Of a stretch of DNA of 11,863 bases, positions 1 through 6,336 are shown one piece after another. The stretch lies in contig MNUV01000024.1 in assembly GCA_001871235.1 (NCBI GenBank), forward strand, positions 1 to 11,863, written 5' to 3'. Position 1 is the first letter of the stretch. Every line of letters begins with the position of its first letter. The notes beneath the pieces were generated by a model. It saw only the letters and a program-made list of their open reading frames with translations. It was not told the DNA's origin and did not search any database. The stretch is from Candidatus Falkowbacteria bacterium CG1_02_41_21 (GTDB lineage: Bacteria > Patescibacteriota > Patescibacteriia > Patescibacteriales > UBA12465). The position numbers were made by a program, and so were the translations under genes.

Positions 1-160
1 AAGAAATGATCCTAACTGAGATCACCTATCGTATCAGAGATGGTACTTGGTGGACTACATTTGTTTAGGGACATAGAACAATCGACAATTATCGGTCTAA
101 TTTGTTGCGAGAAGAATCAATCAAATTGGACAGTTTGACCCTTTAGCCACAAGAAATGAT
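1..160. repeat. 10-bp direct repeat, two copies 150 bp apart
   Basis: AAGAAATGAT occurs at 1-10 and again at 151-160. The sequences after the two copies differ, apart from a following C-rich stretch. A second pair, AGCCACAA, lies at 145-152 and 221-228, and its first copy overlaps the start of the second AAGAAATGAT copy. The spacing is irregular (150 and 76 bp), so this is not a CRISPR array. It may be the remains of a duplicated element. Confidence 0.4.
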
Positions 161-216
161 TCCCGTCCGACCTAAACTTATTGGTTGGACTGGACCAAAA
201 CTAAAAATTAGACCGA
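92..216. repeat. 12-bp perfect inverted repeat enclosing about 100 nt
   Basis: TCGGTCTAATTT at 92-103 is the exact reverse complement of AAATTAGACCGA at 205-216. In RNA from either strand these arms could form a long-range closing stem around 101 nt. Inside it a 6-bp pair, GAATCA (114-119) with TGATTC (157-162), and a 5-bp pair, TTGGT (181-185) with ACCAA (194-198), could add branches. The repeat itself is seen directly; folding and function are inference. Confidence 0.55.
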
Positions 217-278
217 CTCCAGCCACAAATTGAGTCTTTTTTATTGAGGAAAGAAAAAATGATAATTCCTTAACAACA

Positions 279-307
279 AAAAAATAACCTCAGCGAGGTT
301 ATTTTTT
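279..307 (-). terminator. Intrinsic terminator of the secE-nusG-rplK-rplA operon
   Basis: A perfect 13-bp inverted repeat, with arms 279-291 and 295-307 and the 3-nt loop AGC. The GC-rich core is CCTC/GAGG, flanked by A and T tracts. Read on the minus strand the hairpin ends in a run of T about 20 nt after the rplA stop codon, where an operon terminator is expected. The A/T flanks make it symmetric, so it could also stop plus-strand transcripts arriving from the left. Confidence 0.88.
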
Positions 308-328
308 ATATATCTACTTGATAGATGA

Positions 329-1036
329 TTATAAACTAATCTTGATGCCGGGACCCATCGTGGAACTGATACTGGCATTCTTGATATAAATGCCCTTGGA
401 TGAGCTGGGTTTAGCTTTTTTGATGGTTTCCAAAAAAACGTTAAAGTTTTCAACTAACTTATTGGCTTCAAAGCTGACCTTGCCAATCACGGCATGAACA
501 TTGGAGGTATCATCATTCTTAAAACTAATTTTACCTTTCTTCAATTCTTCCACGGCTTTAGCCGGATTTTGCGTCACAGTCTCATTCTTCGGGGAGGGCA
601 TCAAACCACGAGTACCTAAGATTTTGGCAATGGCCGATAAATTTTTCATCATTTCCGGTTCGGCAACAGCGACTTGAAAATCAGTTTTTTCCGTCTTTTT
701 AATTTCCGCAATCAGTTCATCGCCGCCGACATAATCGGCTCCGGCCGCCTTAACCGCCTTTTCATTGGCCGAGGAAACAAAAGCCGCGACCTTAACTGTT
801 TTACCGGTACCATGAGGCAGGCTAATAGCACCCCGAATCTGTTGATCGCCTTTTTTAGGATCAATACCTAAACGAAAATGAACTTCAACGGAAGCGTCAA
901 ATTTAGCCTTGTTAGCCTTTTTAACCAATTCAACCGCCTCTTCAATATTATATGATTTAGTGTTGTCAAAAAGAGGCACAATTTTTTTAACTACTTTCTT
1001 AACTTCTTCCTTTTTAACGATTTTTGCTTTTGGCAT
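329..1036 (-). CDS. rplA: 50S ribosomal protein L1 (uL1)
   Basis: L1 forms the mobile stalk of the large subunit at the tRNA exit site, and in many bacteria it represses its own operon by binding the mRNA. The 235-residue product matches the usual length of about 230. Family landmarks are visible: a GIDPKK segment followed by QIRGAISLPHGTGK, the AAGADYVGG segment, the LGTRGLMPSPK loop, and the C-terminal KGIYIKNASISSTMGPG. The ATG at 1034-1036 (MPKAK...) is chosen. An in-frame TTG at 1091-1093 would add 19 residues not typical of the family. No Shine-Dalgarno sequence precedes the ATG (upstream bases are AT-rich). It is the last gene of the operon, 72 nt after rplK, with a terminator just beyond. 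That gap contains a small GGGA-CAGT-TCCC hairpin; I could not identify a proven L1-binding site. Confidence 0.97.
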   Translation of the reverse strand: MPKAKIVKKEEVKKVVKKIVPLFDNTKSYNIEEAVELVKKANKAKFDASVEVHFRLGIDPKKGDQQIRGAISLPHGTGKTVKVAAFVSSANEKAVKAAGADYVGGDELIAEIKKTEKTDFQVAVAEPEMMKNLSAIAKILGTRGLMPSPKNETVTQNPAKAVEELKKGKISFKNDDTSNVHAVIGKVSFEANKLVENFNVFLETIKKAKPSSSKGIYIKNASISSTMGPGIKISL

Positions 1037-1108
1037 AATTTTTATTCGTGGTTCAATCCAGTCGGCCTTCTTAAAAAGGGAACTGTCCCACAAATTAATT
1101 AATAATTA

Positions 1109-1531
1109 TTATTTGATTTCCACGCCCATTTGCCGAGCTGTGCCGGCGATAATATTCATCGCCGCCTCAATGTCATTAGCATTTAAATCAGTCATTTTAA
1201 TTTTAGCAATTTCTTTCAACTGCTCCTTGGTAATTGAACCAACCTTATCAGTCAAGGACTTGGCCGAGCCTTTAGAAATTTTAGCGAATTTTTTAATTAA
1301 TTCTGAAGCCGGAGCGGTTTTGGTGATAAAATCATAACTGCGATCTTCATAAACAGTGATTTCCACCGGAACGACATCGCCCATCCGGTCTTTAGTTTTT
1401 TCATTAAAACGCTGACAGAACTCTTGGATGTTTAAACCATGCTGACCCAAAGCCGGACCGACTGGTGGAGCCGGATTGGCTTGGCCGCCAATGATTTGCA
1501 ATTTAATTAAAGTTTTTATCTTTTTAGCCAT
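1109..1531 (-). CDS. rplK: 50S ribosomal protein L11 (uL11)
   Basis: L11 binds the GTPase-associated centre of 23S rRNA and helps elongation and release factors act on the ribosome. The 140-residue length is typical. The N-terminal domain shows [20 protein letters not shown] followed by GLNIQEFC, the classic L11 signature. The C-terminal RNA-binding domain carries KTAPAS, the KGSAK segment, and ends in an [16 protein letters not shown] motif. The start ATG follows an AT-rich stretch with no Shine-Dalgarno sequence. It lies between nusG (47 nt upstream, with a hairpin in the gap) and rplA (72 nt downstream), the standard bacterial order. Co-expression with L1 is expected, and L1 may regulate both translationally, as known in E. 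coli. Confidence 0.98.
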   Translation of the reverse strand: MAKKIKTLIKLQIIGGQANPAPPVGPALGQHGLNIQEFCQRFNEKTKDRMGDVVPVEITVYEDRSYDFITKTAPASELIKKFAKISKGSAKSLTDKVGSITKEQLKEIAKIKMTDLNANDIEAAMNIIAGTARQMGVEIK

Positions 1532-1544
1532 ATTAATTTAATTG

Positions 1545-1571
1545 ATATTTTCGCAGAAGCGACGAAAATAT
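1545..1571 (-). promoter_or_regulatory. 9-bp hairpin in the nusG-rplK gap
   Basis: ATATTTTCG at 1545-1553 and CGAAAATAT at 1563-1571 are perfect reverse complements around a 9-nt loop. The hairpin fills most of the 47-nt gap and ends 13 nt before the rplK start codon on the minus strand. There is no long T tract after it, so it is a poor terminator. It may be an RNA processing, stability or translational control element. Only the pairing is seen; the role is inferred. Confidence 0.5.
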
Positions 1572-1578
1572 TCCTATA

Positions 1579-2124
1579 TTAGACCTTTTTAATTTGTAAG
1601 AAATCCAATTCCACCGGAGTTTCGCGACTGAACATGGAAACGTTGACCTTAATCTTGCCTTTAGCCTCATCAATATTAACAATTTTTCCTTCCATATTTT
1701 TAAATGGTCCCTCAGTAATCCGAACGAGATCTCCGACAGTGACATCAATCTTGAATTTAGGATCCTCTTGACCCATCCGTTTCATTAGGCCCTTAATTTC
1801 TTCATCCCCCACCGGAGTCGGGGTGGAACCCACGCCGATAAAACCGGTGACATTAGGAGTGTTGCGCACGACATACCACGATTCATCAGTCACGATCATT
1901 TCCACCAGCACATAACCGGGGAAAACCTTTTCTTCCACGATTTTACGCTTGCCATTCTTAATCTTAGTCTTTTTTTCAGTGGGAACTAAAACGTTAAAAA
2001 TCTTATCGCCCATATCCAGAGTATCAACTCTTTGTTTTAAATTCCTAGTCACATTTTCTTCATACCCGGAATAGGTGTGAAGCACATACCAGCGCCGCCC
2101 CTGGTTTAAAATTTGTTTAGCCAT
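1579..2124 (-). CDS. nusG: Transcription elongation/antitermination factor NusG
   Basis: NusG binds RNA polymerase through its N-terminal domain, affects pausing, and links transcription to Rho or the ribosome through its C-terminal domain. The 181-residue protein has the typical two-domain layout. The NGN domain is at about residues 10-115, with RWYVLHTYSGYEENV at the start, the VEEKVFPGYVLVEM segment at 63-76, and VRNTPNVTGFIG at 86-97. A KOW domain follows at about 128-160 (VGDLVRITEGPFKNMEGK). No large insertion is present. The ATG lies 47 nt after secE, with no Shine-Dalgarno sequence. It is second in the operon, and the order secE-nusG-rplK-rplA is widely conserved. Confidence 0.98.
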   Translation of the reverse strand: MAKQILNQGRRWYVLHTYSGYEENVTRNLKQRVDTLDMGDKIFNVLVPTEKKTKIKNGKRKIVEEKVFPGYVLVEMIVTDESWYVVRNTPNVTGFIGVGSTPTPVGDEEIKGLMKRMGQEDPKFKIDVTVGDLVRITEGPFKNMEGKIVNIDEAKGKIKVNVSMFSRETPVELDFLQIKKV

Positions 2125-2143
2125 AATGATTTTGTTTGTTTCG

Positions 2144-2157
2144 GGCCTTTTTAGGCC
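2144..2157 (-). other. Small GC hairpin in the secE-nusG gap
   Basis: GGCCT at 2144-2148 pairs with AGGCC at 2153-2157 around a 4-nt loop. On the minus strand it is followed by CGAAACAAAC rather than T residues, so it is not a terminator. It lies 20 nt before the nusG start codon. It may be a processing or stability element, or chance. Confidence 0.35.
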
Positions 2158-2171
2158 AAAAATTTTATGAA

Positions 2172-2357
2172 CTATTTAGTGATAACTAATGTTAAGCCCC
2201 AGCTGAAAATATAATCCAAAGCACCCAAGAACAGGGCCACGGCCAAAGAAATGCCGATAACCAATAAAGTGTAGTTATAGGTCTCTTTTTTAGTCGGCCA
2301 AGTAACTTTTTTCATCTCCGCCACCGAGTCCTTGATATAATTGGAAAGTTTATTCAT
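2172..2357 (-). CDS. secE: Preprotein translocase subunit SecE
   Basis: SecE is the small clamp subunit of the SecYEG channel in the cytoplasmic membrane and is essential for protein export. This 61-residue form is the short single-helix type found in most bacteria other than E. coli relatives. An amphipathic N-terminal helix is followed by the hallmark VTWPTKKE (residues 18-25), then one transmembrane segment at about residues 31-56. The ATG at 2355-2357 is the only sensible start; AGGTG lies just one base upstream, too close for a normal ribosome-binding site. It is the first gene of the minus-strand operon, about 50 nt downstream of the inferred transcription start. No rpmG or tRNA-Trp gene, common neighbours elsewhere, lies upstream. 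Confidence 0.95.
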   Translation of the reverse strand: MNKLSNYIKDSVAEMKKVTWPTKKETYNYTLLVIGISLAVALFLGALDYIFSWGLTLVITK

Positions 2358-2373
2358 ACACCTATTTTAGTAA

Positions 2374-2404
2374 TTAAAAATAGCCCTTTATGGCCATTAT
2401 TTTT
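2374..2404 (-). promoter_or_regulatory. Leader hairpin and 7-codon open frame upstream of secE
   Basis: In the short secE leader, 2376-2382 (AAAAATA) pairs with 2398-2404 (TATTTTT), and GCC (2383-2385) pairs with GGC (2392-2394), leaving a 3-nt bulge. Read on the minus strand, the arm ends in five T, giving an imperfect terminator-like shape. An ATG lies in the bulge (2397-2395) and opens a frame encoding MAIKGYF that stops with TAA at 2376-2374, 16 nt before the secE start. It could be a leader-peptide attenuator, a stabilising 5' stem, or coincidence; nothing proves translation. Confidence 0.3.
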
Positions 2405-2414
2405 ATACATTCAT

Positions 2415-2443
2415 ATGATACCCGATATAAAAAGGCTTGTCAA
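2415..2443 (-). promoter_or_regulatory. Sigma-70-type promoter of the secE operon
   Basis: On the minus strand TTGACA (2443-2438) matches the -35 consensus fully. It is followed after exactly 17 nt by TATCAT (2420-2415), a 5 of 6 match to the -10 consensus. Transcription would start near 2408, giving a leader of about 50 nt. This is the strongest promoter match noticed in the window, as expected for a ribosomal-protein operon. Confidence 0.85.
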
Positions 2444-2464
2444 GGGATATTTACCCAACTTTAT

Positions 2465-2493
2465 TTGCTTTTTACGAATAAACCAGATAAAAT
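2465..2493 (+). promoter_or_regulatory. Likely promoter of the plus-strand gene cluster
   Basis: TTGCTT at 2465-2470, a 17-nt spacer and TAAAAT at 2488-2493 give an acceptable sigma-70-type promoter (3 of 6 and 5 of 6 consensus matches). The start would fall near 2500, leaving a leader of about 24 nt before the ATG at 2524. It lies back to back with the secE promoter, so both must share the 166-bp divergent region. The region is very AT-rich, so chance matches are possible. Confidence 0.45.
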
Positions 2494-2523
2494 AAAAGGG
2501 AATAATAAATCCAAACTATATAT

Positions 2524-4203
2524 ATGGTTAGCCCTAACTTAATCAAAAGAAATCAAGTTTCTTTGACTTTAACGCCCAACACCAAAAAACTGTTCCAGTT
2601 TATCTATGGCCAAAAGCAAAAATCCGAGTCCGGTTTTAACGATGATGAAATCCCCAAAATTCATGTTTCTGACATCAGTTCTCAGCTGTCTTTTTTGTAT
2701 GAAAAAATCAGAAATGCCGTTGATTATGACGACGACCATTTGTTGCGTAAGAATGCCATTAAAAGAATTCTGAGACGCCACATTTTTATTGAGGGCGTAG
2801 TGATGGAGTATGATAGCGGCGCCATTTCCATGAAACTTTTAACGGAATTAATCCAAGCCGGCTATTTGCCCAATGACAAAGTCAAAGAGGTTAAGATCAA
2901 GGAGATCACCGATCTCTTAGAAAAATACATTGAGCTGCGCAATCGTTACAAAAAAATTCATCCGAACAATCTAGATTTGAAAGAAGCCGAAAGTCAAGAA
3001 CGTTCCCATGTTCTTAACTGGATTATAGTTTTGGCCTCCACTGAAATTGAAGAAAACCTTAACCGCGATGAAGTCAAATTATTGGCCATGACCAATATGT
3101 TTGAAATTCTATCCAAAGTTATTAAACTGCCGTCCGACTTGCCTTATCAGAAAGATCTGAACATCCAAATCTATTTAAGTATTGTCCGCAATTTCTTAAA
3201 ACTGGACAGGGAGATGCAAAGCTTTATCGCTTTTAAATATTATAATGATTGGAAAGAGGCTGACACTGCGGGTATTCATTATATTGCGGAAAATTTAAAT
3301 GTCATTAATTTATTGGTGGAAAAACAATTGAAACATCCGCTGACCAAACAAGTGGATAAGATTGTGCGGCGCTATTCTTTGTTTTATTCGCTCTTGACCG
3401 AAATTATCGCCGACGATCCCAATAAAGTTTATGAGAATGCCACCGGAAACACCAAGGCTTTCTTAAATTTAGTAAAGGAACACTGCGAAAAGAAATATGT
3501 TAAAGTCAAATCTCGGCTTTGGCGCTCCGGCCTGCGCAGTATTATTTATATTTTCTTAACCAAATCCATTTTTGTCATCTTGCTGGAAATCCCGGCGATT
3601 AAATTCTTCGGGGAACCGCTCAATCCCGTGTCGCTGGCCATTAATATCGCCTTTCCGGTCGTTCTGTTGCTGATTATTATTATGTTCACTAAAACACCAA
3701 ACAAAAAGAACACGGAAAAAATTATTGAAGGCATCAAAGAAATCACTTTTGTGGAGAACCAAAAGTTTCAACCGATTTATTTGCGCAAAGACACCAGACG
3801 CAACTACTTCATGAACGCCCTATTTAACCTCATCTACGCCACCGCCTTTATTTTATCTATTTATTTCTTGATAAAATTATTGCATATTATCCATTTCAAT
3901 TGGGTGAGCATCACTATCTTCTTATTCTTTTTGGCCTTTATCAGCTTTTTCAGCTTCCGCATCAAGCGCGACGTCAAGCAATATATTATCATTGAAGAAA
4001 AAGAAACCATTTTTGGATTTATCTTTGATTTTTTCTACATGCCGATAGTGGCGGTAGGCAAATGGCTCTCTAATAACATTTCCCGCATCAATATCTTCAT
4101 TTTCATCTTAGATTTTATTATTGAAGCTCCTTTCAAAGTTATCGTCGGCGTGATTGAAGATTGGACTAAATACTTAAAAGAAAGAAAAGAAGATATCACC
4201 TAA
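2524..4203 (+). CDS. Uncharacterised membrane protein with large cytosolic N-terminal domain
   Basis: I do not recognise a named family. The 559-residue protein has a charged, helix-rich N-terminal part of about 335 residues with no signal peptide, and a membrane part in the last 40 percent. Likely transmembrane helices lie at about 340-362, 369-390, 429-452 and 460-478. A basic linker (RIKRDVKQ) follows, then two more hydrophobic stretches at about 497-515 (FGFIFDFFYMPIVAVGKWL) and 522-545 (containing ILDFIIEAPFK), which may be membrane helices or amphipathic. No enzyme motif (P-loop, HxxH, GGDEF) is visible. The last stretch reads like a conserved motif that I vaguely associate with other CPR hypothetical proteins. 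It is the first gene of the plus-strand cluster, with rsmI starting 4 nt after its stop. The location suggests a constitutive envelope role; function is unknown. Confidence 0.9.
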   Translation: MVSPNLIKRNQVSLTLTPNTKKLFQFIYGQKQKSESGFNDDEIPKIHVSDISSQLSFLYEKIRNAVDYDDDHLLRKNAIKRILRRHIFIEGVVMEYDSGAISMKLLTELIQAGYLPNDKVKEVKIKEITDLLEKYIELRNRYKKIHPNNLDLKEAESQERSHVLNWIIVLASTEIEENLNRDEVKLLAMTNMFEILSKVIKLPSDLPYQKDLNIQIYLSIVRNFLKLDREMQSFIAFKYYNDWKEADTAGIHYIAENLNVINLLVEKQLKHPLTKQVDKIVRRYSLFYSLLTEIIADDPNKVYENATGNTKAFLNLVKEHCEKKYVKVKSRLWRSGLRSIIYIFLTKSIFVILLEIPAIKFFGEPLNPVSLAINIAFPVVLLLIIIMFTKTPNKKNTEKIIEGIKEITFVENQKFQPIYLRKDTRRNYFMNALFNLIYATAFILSIYFLIKLLHIIHFNWVSITIFLFFLAFISFFSFRIKRDVKQYIIIEEKETIFGFIFDFFYMPIVAVGKWLSNNISRINIFIFILDFIIEAPFKVIVGVIEDWTKYLKERKEDIT

Positions 4204-4207
4204 CCCT

Positions 4208-4888
4208 ATGCCTTTATACATCGTCGCCACACCCATCGGAAACTTGGAAGATATCACTTGGCGCGCCCTGCGCATCTTAAAAGAAGCCGACCTAATCTTG
4301 AGCGAAGATACTCGGGTCACTCAAAAAATATTACAACACTACGAGATCAAGGTGCCGCTTTTATCATATCATCATCATTCCGGTATCACTAAAGTTAACC
4401 ACATTATTGAACTGTTAAAAGAAGCTAAAAAGATAGCTCTGGTTAGTGACGCCGGCACTCCCGGAATTTCCGATCCGGGCGGGGAATTGGTTCATCAAGT
4501 ATTGGCAGCTATTCCCGACATCCAAATTGAAGCTATCCCCGGACCGAGCGCCGTAGCGGCCGCTTTATCCATTTCCGGTATGCCCACCGACAAGTTTCTG
4601 TTCTTAGGTTTTCCGCCTCATAAAAAAGGCCGGCAGACGTTCCTAGCCAAGATAAAAGCCAGTGAGTACCCGGTGGTCGTTTATGAATCCAAGCATCGGA
4701 TTATCAAATTTTTGGAAGAACTGACCACAGTTATTAACCCCGAAGCCGAATTGATGGTCGGACGGGAACTGACTAAAATGCACGAAACCGCCTATCGTGG
4801 CAGCGTCCAAAAAATATTGGCCGAAATTAAAGCCGACACTAATGCCCAAAGGGGAGAGTTCGTCGTCATTATCAAAAATAAAAAATAA
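4208..4888 (+). CDS. rsmI: 16S rRNA (cytidine-1402-2'-O)-methyltransferase RsmI
   Basis: RsmI transfers a methyl group from S-adenosylmethionine to the 2'-O of C1402 in the decoding centre of 16S rRNA, tuning start-codon choice and fidelity. The protein is of the tetrapyrrole-methylase fold, shown by LYIVATPIGNLEDITWRAL at residues 3-21, the ILSEDTR motif, SDAGTPGISDPG (80-91), and the PGPSAV loop (111-116). At 226 residues it is shorter than the E. coli enzyme (about 286) and ends after the catalytic fold, lacking the C-terminal extension. The ATG lies 4 nt after the preceding stop, without a Shine-Dalgarno sequence, so translational coupling is likely. metG follows after 9 nt. The fold is shared with cobalamin and siroheme methylases, but the motifs fit RsmI specifically. 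Confidence 0.95.
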   Translation: MPLYIVATPIGNLEDITWRALRILKEADLILSEDTRVTQKILQHYEIKVPLLSYHHHSGITKVNHIIELLKEAKKIALVSDAGTPGISDPGGELVHQVLAAIPDIQIEAIPGPSAVAAALSISGMPTDKFLFLGFPPHKKGRQTFLAKIKASEYPVVVYESKHRIIKFLEELTTVINPEAELMVGRELTKMHETAYRGSVQKILAEIKADTNAQRGEFVVIIKNKK

Positions 4889-4897
4889 ATTTTATAT

Positions 4898-6331
4898 ATG
4901 TCTGACCATAAAAATTTTTATATTACCACCACTCTGGCTTATGTCAATGCCGCGCCGCATATCGGTTTTGCCGCGGAAATTATTCGGGCCGACGTTATTG
5001 CTCGGGTTAAACGTCTGACCGGCCATGAGGTCTTTTTTAACACCGGGACCGATGAACACGGTCTCAAAATATTCCGTAAAGCCCAAGAAGCTAAATTGGA
5101 CATCCAAGATTATTGCGACAACTTAGCGGTTAAATTCAACGACCTCAAAAAAATCCTTAATCTTAGTTACAATAACTTTATCAGGACCACCGACCCCCAT
5201 CACCTGGTGGCCGTTCAAGAATTCTGGAATCGGTGTTTAGCTAAGGGAGATATTTACAAAAAAAATTATCAGGTCAAATATTGCGTCGGCTGTGAATTGG
5301 AAAAAACCGAATCGGAATTGATTAACGGTCGCTGTGAATTTCATCCTGACAAAGATTTAGAAATTATTGAAGAAGAGAATTATTTCTTTCGTTTCTCCAA
5401 TTACCAAAAACCACTTTTAGAATTATACAACAACAATCCGGATATCGTTTTACCCCATCACCGCTTTTCCGAAATCAAAAATTTCGTGGAAGGCGGACTG
5501 CAGGATTTTTCCATCTCCCGCCTGCGCACCAAAATGCCTTGGGGCGTTGATGTCCCAGGCGATTCAGAGCAAGTAATGTATGTCTGGTTTGACGCTCTAG
5601 TCAATTATATTTCCTGTTTGGGTTGGCCTCAAGATGAAAAGAAATTTAAAGCTTTCTGGCCCGGCCTTCAAGTTTGCGGTAAAGACAATCTGCGCCAACA
5701 AACCGCCATGTGGCAAGCAATGTTGCTTTCAGCCGGTTTACCTAACTCTCTCCAGATTCTAATCTTTGGTTTTATCACCAACCAGGGGCAAAAAATGAGC
5801 AAATCTCTGGGCAATGTGGTTGATCCCTTTGCTTTAGTAGCCAAATTTGGTTGCGACGCCGTCCGCTATTATTTCCTGCGCGAAATCCAAGCTTTTGAGG
5901 ATAGTGATTTTTCCGAAGAAAATCTGATTAAACTCTATAACGCCGACCTGGCCAATGGTCTGGGAAACTTGGCGGCTCGAACATCCAATCTTTTGGAGAA
6001 GAATGAGATTAAGTTAGAACTGGAGATAAACAATGATGAAGATTTGGCTAAAAAATTCATTGATCAAATGAGTGAATATTCTTTCTCCGAAGCCCTCAAA
6101 ACTCTGTGGGACAAAATCAAAGAGAGCGATGAGTTTTTGAGTCAAACTACTCCCTGGAAATTAGATGATCAGGAGGAGATCAAAACTATTCTGAAACCGG
6201 TCGCTCAAAATATTTTAAACATCGCCTATTGGCTGGAACCGTTCCTGCCGGAAACCGCCCGAAAGATTAAAGAACAATTTAGCGCCAAACAAATAATAAA
6301 AGGGGAATCGCTATTTCCTCGATTAGGTTAA
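4898..6331 (+). CDS. metG: Methionyl-tRNA synthetase
   Basis: This class I synthetase charges tRNA-Met with methionine in the cytosol. The Rossmann fold opens with TTTLAYVNAAPHIGF; the HIGH box reads HIGF at residues 21-24. NTGTDEHGLKI follows. A single zinc knuckle is suggested by C129-x2-C132 and C146-x2-H149. MYVWFDALVNYIS and GKDNLRQQ precede the KMSKS loop at residues 299-303. The helical anticodon-binding domain includes the conserved TPW. At 477 residues it lacks the C-terminal Trbp111-like tRNA-binding domain of E. coli MetRS (677 residues). HIGF and the RQQ in place of the usual RFH are, as I recall, common in CPR enzymes. It begins 9 nt after rsmI; the pilin-like gene starts 5 nt after its stop. 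Confidence 0.97.
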   Translation: MSDHKNFYITTTLAYVNAAPHIGFAAEIIRADVIARVKRLTGHEVFFNTGTDEHGLKIFRKAQEAKLDIQDYCDNLAVKFNDLKKILNLSYNNFIRTTDPHHLVAVQEFWNRCLAKGDIYKKNYQVKYCVGCELEKTESELINGRCEFHPDKDLEIIEEENYFFRFSNYQKPLLELYNNNPDIVLPHHRFSEIKNFVEGGLQDFSISRLRTKMPWGVDVPGDSEQVMYVWFDALVNYISCLGWPQDEKKFKAFWPGLQVCGKDNLRQQTAMWQAMLLSAGLPNSLQILIFGFITNQGQKMSKSLGNVVDPFALVAKFGCDAVRYYFLREIQAFEDSDFSEENLIKLYNADLANGLGNLAARTSNLLEKNEIKLELEINNDEDLAKKFIDQMSEYSFSEALKTLWDKIKESDEFLSQTTPWKLDDQEEIKTILKPVAQNILNIAYWLEPFLPETARKIKEQFSAKQIIKGESLFPRLG

Positions 6332-6336
6332 ATAAT

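Larger units (their letters stand above)
1..240. other. Region without a convincing gene, left edge of window
   Basis: I see no credible gene here on either strand; stop codons are frequent in all frames. The only open piece touching the edge is a plus-strand frame from base 3 to the TAG at 66-68 (ending ...DGTWWTTFV), which could be the tail of a gene cut by the window but is too short to trust. The region holds a 12-bp perfect inverted repeat (92-103 with 205-216), a 10-bp direct repeat (1-10 and 151-160), an 8-bp direct repeat (145-152 and 221-228), and a weak 5-bp hairpin (215-219 with 232-236) followed by six T at 237-242. This would fit a structured RNA or a decayed repeat, but I do not recognise tRNA, tmRNA, RNase P, SRP or 6S RNA signatures. 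rplJ/rplL, which often follow rplA, are not visible. Confidence 0.5.

Noticed and set aside
3..68. C-terminal end of a plus-strand gene (frame ending in TTFV and TAG)
   Set aside because: Only about 21 codons, no family recognised, and other frames are closed; it cannot be told from chance without the sequence to the left.
1..240. CRISPR array or tRNA-like array
   Set aside because: Repeats are short, only two copies each and unevenly spaced; no acceptor/T-loop pattern or cas gene is present.
246..253. GAGGAAAG, resembling the P4 region of RNase P RNA
   Set aside because: The conserved bases that should follow are absent and the stretch is A-rich; only eight bases match.
1037..1093. Longer rplA starting at TTG 1091-1093, adding 19 residues
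   Set aside because: The added residues do not look like L1, and the internal ATG gives the normal family length.
909..1337. Plus-strand 142-codon open frame opposite rplA and rplK
   Set aside because: It lies wholly antisense to two certain ribosomal protein genes and is a shadow of their codon pattern.
2444..2456. GGG-N7-CCC as a repressor operator
   Set aside because: The arms are only three bases long and the centre is not symmetric; noted only as a curiosity between the promoters.
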